Origin: Tepidiformaceae bacterium
GTDB taxonomy: Bacteria > Chloroflexota > Dehalococcoidia > Tepidiformales > Tepidiformaceae
Assembly (NCBI GenBank): GCA_958295975.1
Contig: OY282446.1
Span: 1,031,289-1,095,288 of the forward strand
Direction of reading: 5' to 3'
Length of the DNA: 64,000 bases
This document shows positions 28,376 to 37,786 of the stretch, in pieces (position 1 is the first letter of the stretch; every line of letters starts with the position of its first letter). A program made the translations under genes and the position numbers. The notes beneath the pieces were generated by a model, which saw nothing but the letters and a program-made list of their open reading frames with translations, did not search any database and had not been told where the DNA came from.

Positions 28376-29593
28376 TCAGGCCGGGCGGTCGAGGCCGAAG
28401 GCGGCGTGCAGGGCGTTCATGGCGTCGCCCACGCGGTCGTCGCGCACGATGCAGGTGATGCGGATCTCGCTGGTGGTGATGAGCTCGATGTTCACGCCCG
28501 CGTCGGCGAGGGCGCGGAACATGCGCGCGGCGTAGCCCGGCGCGGACTGGATGCCCGCGCCCACGATGCTCACCTTGCCCAGGTCCGTGTCGGCCACGTA
28601 GCCGGAGGCCCCCACGCTGGCGCTGATGCGCTCCATGAGCGCCTCCGCGCGGCGCAGGTCCGCGCGCGCCAGCGTGAAGGTGAGGTCCGTGCGCTCGCGC
28701 GCGCTGGCGTTCTGCACGATCGTGTCCACGCTCACGCCCGCCTCCGCCAGCGGCTCGAAGATGCGGGCGGCGACGCCCCGTTCGTCGGGCACGGCCCGCA
28801 GCGTCACCTTGGCGATGTCGTGGTCGTCCACCACGCCGCGCACGCGGTTGCGTTCTTCCATGCGGGGGCCTCCGTGGATGAGGGTGCCGGGGGCCTCGAC
28901 CATGCTCGAGGCGACGAGGATGGGCAGGTCGTGGTGGGCGGCCAGCTCGACGGCGCGGTTGTGCATCACGCGCGATCCCTGCGTGGCCATCTCCAGCATC
29001 TCGTCGTAGTGCAGGTCGGCCAGGCGGCGGGCTGAGGGCACGGCGCGCGGGTCGGCGGTATGGACGCCCTCCACGTCCTTGTAGGTCTCGCAGCGGTCCG
29101 CCCCGAGGGCCACGCCCAGGGCCACGGCGGTGAGGTCGCTGGCGCCGCGCCCGAGGGTGACGAAGTCGCTGGCCTCGGTGACGCCCTGGAAGCCGGCCAC
29201 GATGGGGATGCGGCCCGCCTCCAGCTCGGCCTCGATGCGTTCGGCCTCGATGCGCTCGATGCGGCCCGCGCCGTGGAGGGCGCGCGCGTGGATGCCCGCC
29301 TGCGAACCCGTGAGGCCCACGGCCTCGCGCCCCATCGCCTTGAGGGCCATGGCCAGCAGCGCCGCCGACATGTGCTCGCCCGTGGCCAGCAGCTGGTCCA
29401 GCTCGCGCGCGTCGGGGTCGGGCGCGACGGAGAGGGCGAGGTCGATGAGCTCGTCCGTGCGGTTGCCCATGGCGGAGACGACGACGACGACCTCGTCGCC
29501 GCCGCCCGCGCGCCGCGCCACGCGCCCGGCCACGTGGCGGATGCGTTCGGCGTCGGCCACGGAGGTGCCGCCGTATTTCTGCACGGTTCGCAT
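28376..29593 (-). CDS. lysC: Aspartate kinase
   Basis: First step of Lys/Thr/Met synthesis from aspartate. 405 aa. KYGGTSVADAERI (residues 5-17) binds ATP/Asp; TLGRGASDLTAVALG near 147 is the kinase core. Two ACT domains occupy about 260-405 (VSVDTIVQNAS, then VNIELITTSEIRITCIV) for feedback inhibition by Lys/Thr. The ATG at 29591-29593 is the family start; the frame is open further but unlike any kinase. Divergent from the leader RNA at 29620. Confidence 0.96.
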   Translation of the reverse strand: MRTVQKYGGTSVADAERIRHVAGRVARRAGGGDEVVVVVSAMGNRTDELIDLALSVAPDPDARELDQLLATGEHMSAALLAMALKAMGREAVGLTGSQAGIHARALHGAGRIERIEAERIEAELEAGRIPIVAGFQGVTEASDFVTLGRGASDLTAVALGVALGADRCETYKDVEGVHTADPRAVPSARRLADLHYDEMLEMATQGSRVMHNRAVELAAHHDLPILVASSMVEAPGTLIHGGPRMEERNRVRGVVDDHDIAKVTLRAVPDERGVAARIFEPLAEAGVSVDTIVQNASARERTDLTFTLARADLRRAEALMERISASVGASGYVADTDLGKVSIVGAGIQSAPGYAARMFRALADAGVNIELITTSEIRITCIVRDDRVGDAMNALHAAFGLDRPA

Positions 29594-29619
29594 TGGCGAA
29601 AGAATACGGGAGCGGGGGC

Positions 29620-29649
29620 TTGTGGGGCGCTCGCGCACGGGTGTAAGGT
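29620..29649 (+). promoter_or_regulatory. Promoter of the leader-peptide transcript
   Basis: TTGTGG (29620-29625), 18-bp spacer, TAAGGT (29644-29649). The expected transcript starts near 29656 and contains GGAAGGGAGG, a strong ribosome binding site, 7 nt before the GTG at 29681. Confidence 0.45.
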
Positions 29650-29680
29650 GGCTCCGAGCACACCGGAAGGGAGGTCGCAC

Positions 29681-29746
29681 GTGTACCACGTCAAGACTCA
29701 CCTCCTGCATGGAGTCCTCATCGTGCAGCTGCAAGGCCCGCGTTAG
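29681..29746 (+). CDS. 21-aa putative leader peptide (attenuator) or micropeptide
   Basis: GTG start with strong SD (29664-29673), 21 codons, TAG stop at 29744-29746. The peptide is rich in branched-chain residues (LLHGVLIVQLQ core) and has three His. Its stop codon lies inside a perfect 7-bp hairpin (GGCCCGC, loop GTTA, GCGGGCC at 29735-29752), and an intrinsic terminator follows at 29769. This layout matches amino-acid attenuators, but the gene downstream is rpiB, so the regulatory link is unexplained. It could also be an independent micropeptide with its own terminator. Confidence 0.5.
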   Translation: MYHVKTHLLHGVLIVQLQGPR

Positions 29747-29768
29747 CGGGCCGCGCACAGACCAGGGC

Positions 29769-29798
29769 GGGCCCCGGGCGACCGGGGTCCGTCTTTTT
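29769..29798 (+). terminator. Intrinsic terminator after the leader peptide
   Basis: GGGCCCCGG (29769-29777), GCGA tetraloop, CCGGGGTCC (29782-29790) with one G-U pair, then GTCTTTTTG. The 5' arm (GGCCC) can pair instead with GGGCC of the upstream hairpin (29748-29752), a possible antiterminator. Confidence 0.75.
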
Positions 29799-29840
29799 GC
29801 GTTGGGCGGAGGAACGCGCGCCGGTAGACTCCGCGCCACG

Positions 29841-30269
29841 ATGCGCATCGCCATCGCCTCCGACCACGCCGGCTACCGCCACAAGGAAGCGCTCAAGGCG
29901 TTCCTGCGCGAGCGCGGCCACGAGCCCGTCGATTTCGGCGCGCACTCGGAGGAGCCCGCCGACTACCCGCGCTTCGTGCGCCCCGCCGCCGAGGCCGTGG
30001 CCGCGGGCGACTGCGAGCGCGCCATCGTGCTGGGCGGCTCCGGCAACGGCGAGGCCATGGCCGCCAACCGCGTGCGCGGCGTGCGCTGCGCCCTCTGCTG
30101 GAACCGCGAGACGGCGGAGCTGGCGCGCCGCCACAACGACGCCAACGCCATCGCCATCGGCCAGCGCCTGGTCGACGTCGGGACCGCGCGCGAGATCGTG
30201 GCCGTGTGGCTGGACGCGCCCTTCGACGGGGGCCGCCACGCCCGCCGCATCGCCCAGCTGGACGGCTGA
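29841..30269 (+). CDS. rpiB: Ribose-5-phosphate isomerase B
   Basis: Interconverts ribose-5-P and ribulose-5-P. 142 aa. SDHAGYRHKEALKAFL at residues 7-22 and VLGGSGNGEAMAANRVRGVRCALCWN near 64-89 hold the catalytic loop. The proton-abstracting Cys of some homologues is replaced by Ser/Gly (GGSGNG), as in actinobacterial RpiB. ATG at 29841. TAGACT (29825-29830) is a possible own -10, so it may not depend on read-through of the upstream terminator. Confidence 0.93.
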   Translation: MRIAIASDHAGYRHKEALKAFLRERGHEPVDFGAHSEEPADYPRFVRPAAEAVAAGDCERAIVLGGSGNGEAMAANRVRGVRCALCWNRETAELARRHNDANAIAIGQRLVDVGTAREIVAVWLDAPFDGGRHARRIAQLDG

Positions 30270-30295
30270 CAGAGTGGCGCAGCGCGCGGGGAGCG

Positions 30296-31456
30296 CTAAC
30301 GCCGGAACTGCGACATGGCCTCGTGCCGCGGGCGCACGAGGCCGTCCTCGCGCACGATCAGGCCGAGGGCCTCGAGGCGGGCGAGGTCGCGCGTCAGCGT
30401 CTTGCGCGACACGCCCGTCCAGACGTACGCCAGCGGGCCGCGCCGCGCGAGCAGATCGGCCTCGCCCACGGGCTCCGCGAGGCCGTCCATGAACGCCGCC
30501 AGCCGCCCGCGCACGGCCGCGCCCAAGCCACCGCCGGATATGATGGTCGAGCGGGCATGGTCGCGGAAGGCGATGCGCGTGATCGCCGCCAGGACTTCCC
30601 CGCGCACCGTCTCCATCTCCTCGACCAGCCCCGACGCGGCGAAGCGGACGAAGGGCGTGAGGTCCCCGTCCGGGTTGAAACGGCAACGGTCGAGCAGGGC
30701 GATGTATTCGGGGCGGTTGCGGTAGTAGAAGTTGGCGAGCGAATAGAAGCCGAGCACGTTCACGCCGGTCTGGTAGAGCAGGTAGCTCTCCACCGCGCGC
30801 GCCGTGCGCCCGTTGCCGTCGCCGAAGGGATGGATGCTGACGAAGTAGAAGTGGGCGGCGACGGCGCGCACGATCGGGAGCCAGGCTGTGGCGGGCGGCG
30901 TGTTCAGCCAGTCGACGAATTCGGCCATGAGCCGCCGCACGCCGTCGCCGTCGCGGGGCGGGACGTAGTCTCCGACGCGCACGGGGTGCGAGCGGTAGAC
31001 GCCGGGTTCGTTGTGGGGATAGTCGATGCCCTCGGTCGTGAGGCGGTGGAGTTCGAGGATCAGTTCCTCCGTGAGCGGACGCGCGGGGGCCGCGTCAATG
31101 GTTCGCGTGATGAAATCCATGACCGCCGCCGCGTTGCGCGCCTCCCGCTCGTCGCGGGCGCGGGAGGCGGGCAGCACGGGCGTCTCCGGGGGCGTCGCGA
31201 GGATGCGCCCGACCTCCTCCTCGGCCAGCTCCGTGCCCTCGATGCCGGTCGTCCCCCGCACGGCGCGCACAACGTTGAGCCGGTCGAGCCGCTCCTGAAC
31301 CGCCGGCGACAGGGGCACGCCGCGGATGACCTTCGCCACCGCCTCGGCCTCCGCGACGGCGCGGATCAACGCGAGGTCGTCGAGGGCGATGCGCCGGTCG
31401 AAGGTCACGTCCCAGGCTGGCATGGCGCTCCCGCTGTCCGCGAAGTTGTCCCGCAT
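30296..31456 (-). CDS. Fic-family protein, second copy type
   Basis: 386 aa, not a close paralogue of the Fic at 17136. Inhibitory motif T69-x3-E73-G74 (TTGIEG); complete Fic motif from H209 (HPFGDGNGRTAR). A C-terminal winged helix (about 320-375: WTGVSRKTLTRDLARLEALGLI) suggests DNA binding. Start ATG at 31454-31456; M12 is an alternative. Its promoter region carries an unusual phased TTGTCC array, consistent with autoregulation. Confidence 0.9.
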   Translation of the reverse strand: MRDNFADSGSAMPAWDVTFDRRIALDDLALIRAVAEAEAVAKVIRGVPLSPAVQERLDRLNVVRAVRGTTGIEGTELAEEEVGRILATPPETPVLPASRARDEREARNAAAVMDFITRTIDAAPARPLTEELILELHRLTTEGIDYPHNEPGVYRSHPVRVGDYVPPRDGDGVRRLMAEFVDWLNTPPATAWLPIVRAVAAHFYFVSIHPFGDGNGRTARAVESYLLYQTGVNVLGFYSLANFYYRNRPEYIALLDRCRFNPDGDLTPFVRFAASGLVEEMETVRGEVLAAITRIAFRDHARSTIISGGGLGAAVRGRLAAFMDGLAEPVGEADLLARRGPLAYVWTGVSRKTLTRDLARLEALGLIVREDGLVRPRHEAMSQFRR

Positions 31457-31586
31457 ATTGTCCGGCTCCCCGTCCGGTCGGGATTCATCTCCTGCCTATG
31501 ATACCAGAGTTTTTCATACCGGTTCCCGGGAACATGACCGCGCACTTGTCCCCATGCTTGTCCGCAGATTGTCCACTGGGTTGTCC
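31446..31586. promoter_or_regulatory. Phased TTGTCC repeat array and palindrome upstream of fic
   Basis: TTGTCC occurs at 31446-31451 and 31458-31463 (12 bp apart, at the start codon) and at 31546, 31558, 31569 and 31581 (steps of 12, 11 and 12 bp). On the fic coding strand these read GGACAA. Between the clusters lies a perfect 12-bp palindrome GTTCCCGGGAAC (31522-31533). One-turn phasing suggests cooperative binding of a regulator, perhaps the Fic protein itself. A -10-like TATCAT lies on the fic strand at about 31498-31503. Confidence 0.6.
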
Positions 31587-31597
31587 CGCATCCGTCC

Positions 31598-32452
31598 TCA
31601 GCCCGCGAAGTGCGCGCGGGCGAGGGCGACGAGCTCGTCGGGGGCGTCGTGCTGGACCCAGTGGCCCGCGCCTTCCACCACCGTCGCGCGCGCCCGCGGG
31701 AACCCGTCCGCCAGCCGCGCCATGCCGCGTTTCGCCCCGGCCTCGCCGCCCACCACGAGCAGCACGGGGCAGGCGACGGCGGCGAGGAAGGCGCGCATCT
31801 CGTCGTGGGTGAAGTCGTCTCGCCGCGCCCCGTGCCGCGCCCAGTTGTCGAACTTCCAGACGTAGCCGCCGTCCGCCTCGCGCACGCCGTGGGCGGCCAG
31901 GCGGCGCGCCTGCGCGGGCGAGAGGCGCGGGTTCGCCTCCCCCATGCGGCGGGCGGCGCTCTCCACGTCGGGGTAGACGCGCGGCCCGCGCCGTTCCAGC
32001 GCGCGGCGGCCTTCGGCGTACTCGCGGAAGCGCGCGGGCGTCATCGGCGGGGGCGTCTCCTCCGGCGCGGGCACGCGCGCCTCCACGGCCACGATGGAGG
32101 CGAAGCGTTCGGGCCAGGCCCCCGCCGCGAGGAAGGCGACCTGCCCGCCGAAGGAGTGGCAGATGACGCGCGCGGGGCCGCGCAGCCGCTCCGTGAGCGC
32201 GATCAGGTCGATGGCGTTGCCGGAGACGGGGTAGTCGCCGCCGGGCGACCAGTCGGAGTCGCCGTGGCCGCGCAGGTCGGGGGCCACGACGTAGTGGTCG
32301 GCGGCGAAGGCCCCGGCGATGCGGTCCCAGCTGCGGGCGTGATCGCGCCCGCCGTGCAGCAGCAGGAGCGGCGGCGCGGCCTCGTCGCCCCAGGCCCAGC
32401 ACGCCAGCCGCAGGCGCTGCGATTCGTGGAACCAGCGGACCGGACCGGCCAT
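31598..32452 (-). CDS. Alpha/beta hydrolase
   Basis: 284 aa. Oxyanion HGG loop (LLLLHGGRDHARSWD near 30-44), nucleophile Ser in ICHSFGGQ near 98 (Cys replaces the usual first Gly of GxSxG). The acid is probably the Asp near 126-145, and the catalytic His lies in GAGHWVQHD near 266. Substrate unknown; similar sequences are annotated as esterases or epoxide hydrolases. Stands alone, divergent from the cobA-hemD gene. Confidence 0.9.
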   Translation of the reverse strand: MAGPVRWFHESQRLRLACWAWGDEAAPPLLLLHGGRDHARSWDRIAGAFAADHYVVAPDLRGHGDSDWSPGGDYPVSGNAIDLIALTERLRGPARVICHSFGGQVAFLAAGAWPERFASIVAVEARVPAPEETPPPMTPARFREYAEGRRALERRGPRVYPDVESAARRMGEANPRLSPAQARRLAAHGVREADGGYVWKFDNWARHGARRDDFTHDEMRAFLAAVACPVLLVVGGEAGAKRGMARLADGFPRARATVVEGAGHWVQHDAPDELVALARAHFAG

Positions 32453-32499
32453 GCGCCCCTCCGCGCGCGCCCCGCGCGTGGCCTACCATACGAGACGCG

Positions 32500-33972
32500 G
32501 TGAACGGCGGCGTCTGGCTGGTGGGAGCGGGTCCGGGCGACCCCGGCCTGATCACGCGCGCGGGGCTCGCGGCCCTGCGCCGCGCGGACGTGGTGGTGCA
32601 CGACGCGCTCGCGCCGCGCCCCCTCCTGCGCGAGGCGCCCCCCGCCGCCGAGCTGATCGACGCGGGCAAGCGCGCGGGGGCGCACGCCATGTCCCAGCGC
32701 GACATCGAGGCGCTCCTGATCGCGCGGGCGCGGGCGGGCGCGCGCGTCGTGCGCCTCAAGGGCGGCGACCCCTTCGTCTTCGGGCGCGGCGGCGAGGAGC
32801 TGCGCGCCTGCCGCGCCGCGGGCGTGCCCTGCGCGGTCGTGCCCGGCGTCAGCTCGGCCCTCGCCGCGCCCGCCTTCGCGGGCATCCCCCTCACGCACCG
32901 CGGGGCCGCCAGCGCCTTCATGGTGCTGAACGGGCGCGACGCGCGCGCGGGCGGGGCCAACTGGCGCGCGGCGGCGGCGGTGGACACGCTCGTGCTGCTC
33001 ATGGGCGCGGCCACGCTCGCCGACTGCGCCGCGCGGCTGCTGGCGGAGGGCCGCGCCCCGGGAACGCCCGCCGCCGCCGTGCGCTGGGGCACGCGCGCCG
33101 ACCAGCGCACGGTGCGCGGCACGCTCGGCGACATCGCCGCGCGCGTGGCCGCCGAGGGGCTGGACGCGCCCCTCGTCACGGTGGTGGGGGAGGTGGCGGC
33201 GCTGGCCGCGGAGCTGGCCTGGTTCGAACCCGGCCCCCTCGCGGGCAGGCGCGTGGCCGTCACGCGCGCGCGCGTCCAGGCCAGCGCCCTCGCCGAGCGG
33301 CTGGAGGCGGCGGGCGCGCTCGTGGTCGAGGCCCCCGCCATCGAGCTGCGCCCCGCGCCCCCCGCCGTCCTGCGCGAGGCCGTGGACGCGCCCGCCGCCT
33401 GGTGGGTCTTCACCAGCGCCAACGGCGTGGCGGCGGCGATGGAGGCGCTGGCCGCGCAAGGGCTGGACGCGCGCGCCCTCGCCGGACGCCGCCTGGCCGC
33501 CATCGGCGAGGCCACCGCCGCCGCCCTCGCCGAACGCGGCCTGCGCGCCGACTTCGTGCCCGCCCACGCCACCGCCGGGGCCCTCGCGCGCCTGCCCGCC
33601 GCCCCGGGCGAGGCCGTCGCCCTCTTCCAGTCGGCGCTGGCCGAGCCCGACCTCGCGGAGGCGCTGGCCGCGCGCGGGCTGGAGGTGCGCGCCGTGGCCG
33701 CCTACGAGAACCGCCCCGCGCCCCTCGACCCCGCGCGCCTCGCCGAGCTGCGCGAGGCGGAGGCCGTCGTCTTCGCCAGCAGCTCCTCGGCGCGCGCCCT
33801 GCGCCTCGCCCTCGGCGCGCACGCCCACGCCCCGCGCGGCGCGCTCGTCAGCATCGGCCCGCGCACCTCCGCCGCCGTGCGCGACTGCTTCGGGCGCGTC
33901 GACCGCGAGGCCGCCGCGCCCACGCTCGACGGCCTCGCGCGCGCCGTCGTCGAGGCCCTCGGCGCGCCGTGA
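32500..33972 (+). CDS. cobA-hemD: Fused uroporphyrinogen-III C-methyltransferase / uroporphyrinogen-III synthase
   Basis: 490 aa. The N-terminal SUMT domain (1-240) has VWLVGAGPGDPGLIT, VRLKGGDPFVFGRGGEEL and PGVSSALAAPAFAGIPLTHRG; it methylates uroporphyrinogen III to precorrin-2. The C-terminal HemD domain (about 245-490) has WWVFTSANGVAA and VVFASSSSARAL; it closes the tetrapyrrole ring. Fusion channels hydroxymethylbilane to siroheme. GTG start. The following chelatase overlaps by 4 bp (GTGA). Confidence 0.95.
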   Translation: MNGGVWLVGAGPGDPGLITRAGLAALRRADVVVHDALAPRPLLREAPPAAELIDAGKRAGAHAMSQRDIEALLIARARAGARVVRLKGGDPFVFGRGGEELRACRAAGVPCAVVPGVSSALAAPAFAGIPLTHRGAASAFMVLNGRDARAGGANWRAAAAVDTLVLLMGAATLADCAARLLAEGRAPGTPAAAVRWGTRADQRTVRGTLGDIAARVAAEGLDAPLVTVVGEVAALAAELAWFEPGPLAGRRVAVTRARVQASALAERLEAAGALVVEAPAIELRPAPPAVLREAVDAPAAWWVFTSANGVAAAMEALAAQGLDARALAGRRLAAIGEATAAALAERGLRADFVPAHATAGALARLPAAPGEAVALFQSALAEPDLAEALAARGLEVRAVAAYENRPAPLDPARLAELREAEAVVFASSSSARALRLALGAHAHAPRGALVSIGPRTSAAVRDCFGRVDREAAAPTLDGLARAVVEALGAP

Positions 33973-34679
33973 GCGGCCCGCGCCGGGCCCTGCTCCTCGC
34001 CGGGCACGGCTCCCAGCTGGACGCCCGCTCCGGCGAGGCCGTGCGCGCCCACGCGCGGCGGCTGGCCGCCAGCGGCGCCTTCGACGAGGTGCTGACCGGC
34101 TTCTGGAAGGAGGAGCCCGCCCTCGCGCGCGCCCTCGACGGCTGCCGCGCGGACGACGTCGTCATCGTCCCCGCGTTCATGGCCGAAGGCTACTTCGTGA
34201 ACGAGGTCGTGCCCGCCGAGCTGGGGCTGGACGGGCCGCTCACGCGGCGCGGGGGGCGCATGCTGCGGCTCGCCCGCCCGCTGGGCGCGCACCCCCTGCT
34301 GGCGGAGGCGGTCGCGGCGCGCGCGCTGGAGGCCGGGGCCGCGGCGGACGGCGCCGTGTTCGTCCTCGGCCACGGCCACCCGCGCGATCCGCGCTCGGCC
34401 CGCGCCGTGCGCGCGCAGGTCGGGCGCATCCGCGCGACGGGCCGCTTCGCGCGCGTGGAGGCGGTCTTCACCGATCAGGCGCCGCGCGCGGACGCCATCC
34501 CCGCCCTCGCGGACGGGCGGGCCGCCACGGTCGTGCCCTTCTTCGCCGCCGGGGGCTGGCACGTGGGCCGCGCCGCCGCCGCCATCCCCGCGAACGCGCG
34601 TCTGGCCGCGCCCGCGGGCGCGCACGCGCTGGCCACCGACGCCCTCGCCGCCCTCGCCCGCGAAGCCGCGCGGGGGTAG
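33969..34679 (+). CDS. cbiX: Sirohydrochlorin chelatase (CbiX/SirB family)
   Basis: 236 aa. Two tandem chelatase-like halves, each starting with a metal-binding His: LLLAGHGSQLD near 9-17 and FVLGHGHPRDP near 130. Inserts iron (or cobalt) into sirohydrochlorin made by the upstream product after oxidation. GTG start overlapping the stop of cobA-hemD. No precorrin-2 dehydrogenase gene is adjacent. Metal specificity cannot be read from sequence. Confidence 0.88.
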   Translation: MSGPRRALLLAGHGSQLDARSGEAVRAHARRLAASGAFDEVLTGFWKEEPALARALDGCRADDVVIVPAFMAEGYFVNEVVPAELGLDGPLTRRGGRMLRLARPLGAHPLLAEAVAARALEAGAAADGAVFVLGHGHPRDPRSARAVRAQVGRIRATGRFARVEAVFTDQAPRADAIPALADGRAATVVPFFAAGGWHVGRAAAAIPANARLAAPAGAHALATDALAALAREAARG

Positions 34680-34700
34680 CGCGCGCGGTAGACTGCGCCC

Positions 34701-37700
34701 GTGACCAGCCCCAGTACCCACGAACAGACGGTGAACGTGGCCCTCGGCGAGGTGCTGGACAAGATGCGCGAGAGCTGGACCGTCATCGCCGACCGTCGCG
34801 GGAAGGTGCTGAAGGAGGGCGGCTGGCCGGACGTGCTCGTGCTGGACGCGGCGGGCTGGCCGGTGGTCATCGAGGCCAAGCACCACCCCAGCCACACCTG
34901 GGCAGAGGACGCCGCCACGGACCGTCTGGGCAAGCACCCGGTGAACAGCCCGTACCCGATCGAGACGGCCATCGCGCTGGTGTATCCGGAGTCGTTCCGG
35001 CATCTGGAGCACGCGGCGCTGCAGGATGCCATCCGCACGACGGACGCGCTCGAATACGCGCTGTACACGCACGTGGCTGACGACGAGCGCGGGCGCGAAC
35101 GGCTGCCCGTAAAGGGCTGGCTGCGCGGGAGCGTCATCGACCTCGCCATGCTCGTCCATCGCGCCTCCACGCCCGCGCCGCGCGTCGAGGAGCTGGCCGA
35201 CGCGCTCCAGGAGGGCGTGGAGCAGGCGGCCAGGTTGTTTGACTCCCCCTACGGGAGTGAGCGTGGCAGAGCACTCGCGGGTGTGCTCAACCCTGACATT
35301 GATAGCGAAGAGGACCAGGAACGGAAGGAGTGGATGCTCGCCAAGGCCGATAACGAACAGGCTCGGCGCATGGCCATGACCATCATCCTCAACGCGCTCG
35401 TCTTTCATGAGTCGTTGGCGGAAGCAGACTTCCGCGTCCCCGATGACGACGGGCGTGTCGTGCAGTCCGTCGAGACGTTCTGGGACGGGTCTACCTTCCT
35501 GCGCCGGATCTTCTGGCCGAATGGGACGCCATCCTCAAGCGCAACTACTGGCCCATCTTCGACTCCGCGAGGAAGATGCTTACTCCCGATATCATGCCCA
35601 CGGCGACGGCGGCGAGGATCGCCTACCGCCTCTGGCGCACGGCCAACCGCCTCGTGCAGGGCGGCATGACGCGCTCGCACGACCTCACCGGCACCGTCTT
35701 CCAGCGCCTCATCGCCGACCGCAAGTTCCTCGCCACCTACTACACGCGGCCCGAAGCGGCGGCCCTGCTGGCGGGGCTGGCGCTGCCGCTCGACCGCCCG
35801 CCCGGCGGCGCGGACTGGAGCAACGCGGACACGCTGACAAGCGTCCAGATCGGCGACTTCGCCTGCGGCACGGGCACGCTCCTCTCCGCCGCCTATTCGC
35901 GCCTCTCCCTCCTCCACGAGCTGCACGGCGGCGACCCCAGGGCGCTGCACGGGCCGATGATGGAGAACGGACTCTTCGGCCTCGACGTGCTCAACAGCGC
36001 CGTCCACCTGACGGCGACGATGCTGGCGGGCACGCACCCCGATGCCCCATTCGACGGCGAGCGACTGCTGACCATGCCCTACGGCGCGCAGAAGAGCGGC
36101 GGCGTGTCCATCGGATCGCTCGAATTGCTGGCGAAAGAAGTTCAGTCCGCGTTCACGCAGGCGGTTGCGCGCACGTCCGGCGCGCGCGGCGAGCAGTACG
36201 TGGCCGACTTCGTGAACCATGTGGGCCACGGCAAGTTCGACCTCGTGATCATGAACCCGCCCTTCGTGCGGAACACCAACCATGAATCGTCCCACGCCAA
36301 CGTGCCCATGCCCGCCTACGCCGCCTTCGAAACCAGCATCGGGACGCAGGAGCTGATGTCGGGGCGCGAGAAGCTGCTCGCCAGAGGATCGCCCGCCGAC
36401 GGGAACGCGGGGCTTGCGTCCTTCTTCACGGAGCTGGCGTACCGGAAGGTTCATCCCGAGGGGACGATCGCCGAGGTGCTGCCCCTGTCCGCGCTCAGCG
36501 GATCGTCGTGGCACGCCACGCGGGCAAGATGGCGATCCGGATTCGGGGACATCATCGCCGTCACCATCGCCGCCGGGAAATCCCGGGCGGCATCGTTCTC
36601 GAACGACACCGGCATCGCCGAGTGCCTGGTCGTGGCCCTCCGGGCGCGCGGGGTTCGCAACGGCCCGCGCGGCGTGTTCGCCGTCCTGAACAAACAGCCG
36701 GGCTCGACCATGCGGGGAGAGTTGATCGCCACCGCCATCCAGACCGCCATCGGGAACGGCGTCCGCCGCCTCGACGATGGACCGCTGGGGACCACGCCCA
36801 TCATGCTCGGCCGTGAGTACTGCGGCCATCTGATCGACTGCCCGCTCCCGGACGATGGCCCATGGCCGCTCGTCGGCATCGCGGACGTCGAGCTGGCGCA
36901 GATCGCGTACCGCCTGGCGCATGGGCGGCTGGCCAGCATCGGGCAGGCGACCACCTCGCACACGGAGATTCCCGTCGCCCCGGTCGGCGAAATCGCGGAG
37001 CGCGGACCGGTTCACCGGGACATCGACAGGGACGAGCGCGACGGTACCGTTCGCGGACCCTTCGAGCGGCGCAAGATCACCAGCGGCGCGCCGACCTACC
37101 CCATGCTCTGGGCGCACGACGCGAAGAAGGAGCGCCGGCTCGTCGTCGAGCCTGACTACGAAGGGCAGATCAAAGCCGTTGGCGCCCGCTTCGACCAGCA
37201 GGCCGTGAACGAGAAGGCCGCGCGCATCCAGTCCACCGCCACGCGCGCCCACTACAACTGCGACCTCCAGTTCAACTCGCAGTCCCTGATCGTGGCCATG
37301 ACCGAGCGGCCCTGCATCGGCGGTACCGCATGGCCCTCCGTCATCTTCAGGAACCGCGAGCACGAGTACGCCTTCGCCCTCTGGTCCAACTCCACGCTCG
37401 GCCTGCTGCTCCACTGGTGGACCGCCAACAAGACGCAGTCCGGGCGTGGTCGGACGACCGTGACGGGCATCCCGCACATCCCCACGCTCGACGTGCGCGC
37501 GCTCTCCGACGAGCAGCACGCGCGGGCGCGGGAGGCGTTCGATGCGCTGCGTAGCGAGCGCTTTCTGCCCTTCGACCAGATCGACGAGGACGAGGCGCGG
37601 GCTCGGCTCGACCGCGCGCTGCTGGTGGACGTGCTGGGGCTGCCGGAGTCGCTGTGCGCGGCGGGCGGGCCGCTGGACACGCTGCGCCGCAAGCTCGCCG

Positions 37701-37786
37701 CCGAGCCGCAGATCCACGGCGGCAAGCGCACGAAGGTGGAGTTCACGGACACGGGCGAGCGCTCGGTGCGGCGCTCCGCCCGCTAG
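34701..37786 (+). pseudogene. Type IIG-like restriction-modification protein broken by a frameshift
   Basis: Frame 1 (34701-35669, GTG start after TAGACT at 34689) encodes a PD-(D/E)xK-like nuclease domain: GGWPDVLVLDAAGWPVVIEAKHH (Asp...Glu-x-Lys, about residues 40-62). Frame 2 (open to 37786) encodes an N6-adenine methylase: FACGTGTLL for SAM, IMNPPFV catalytic, and a C-terminal recognition-like region. The block AEWDAILKRNYWPIFDSA lies in frame 2 upstream of its first ATG (35576), so the two parts were one protein of about 1030 aa. The shift occurs near 35490-35515. Sequencing error or true inactivation cannot be told apart. Confidence 0.75.

Noticed and set aside
31486-31488. ATG directly behind AGGAG upstream of fic
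   Set aside because: Spacing to the SD is too short and the frame differs from fic; no coding signal.
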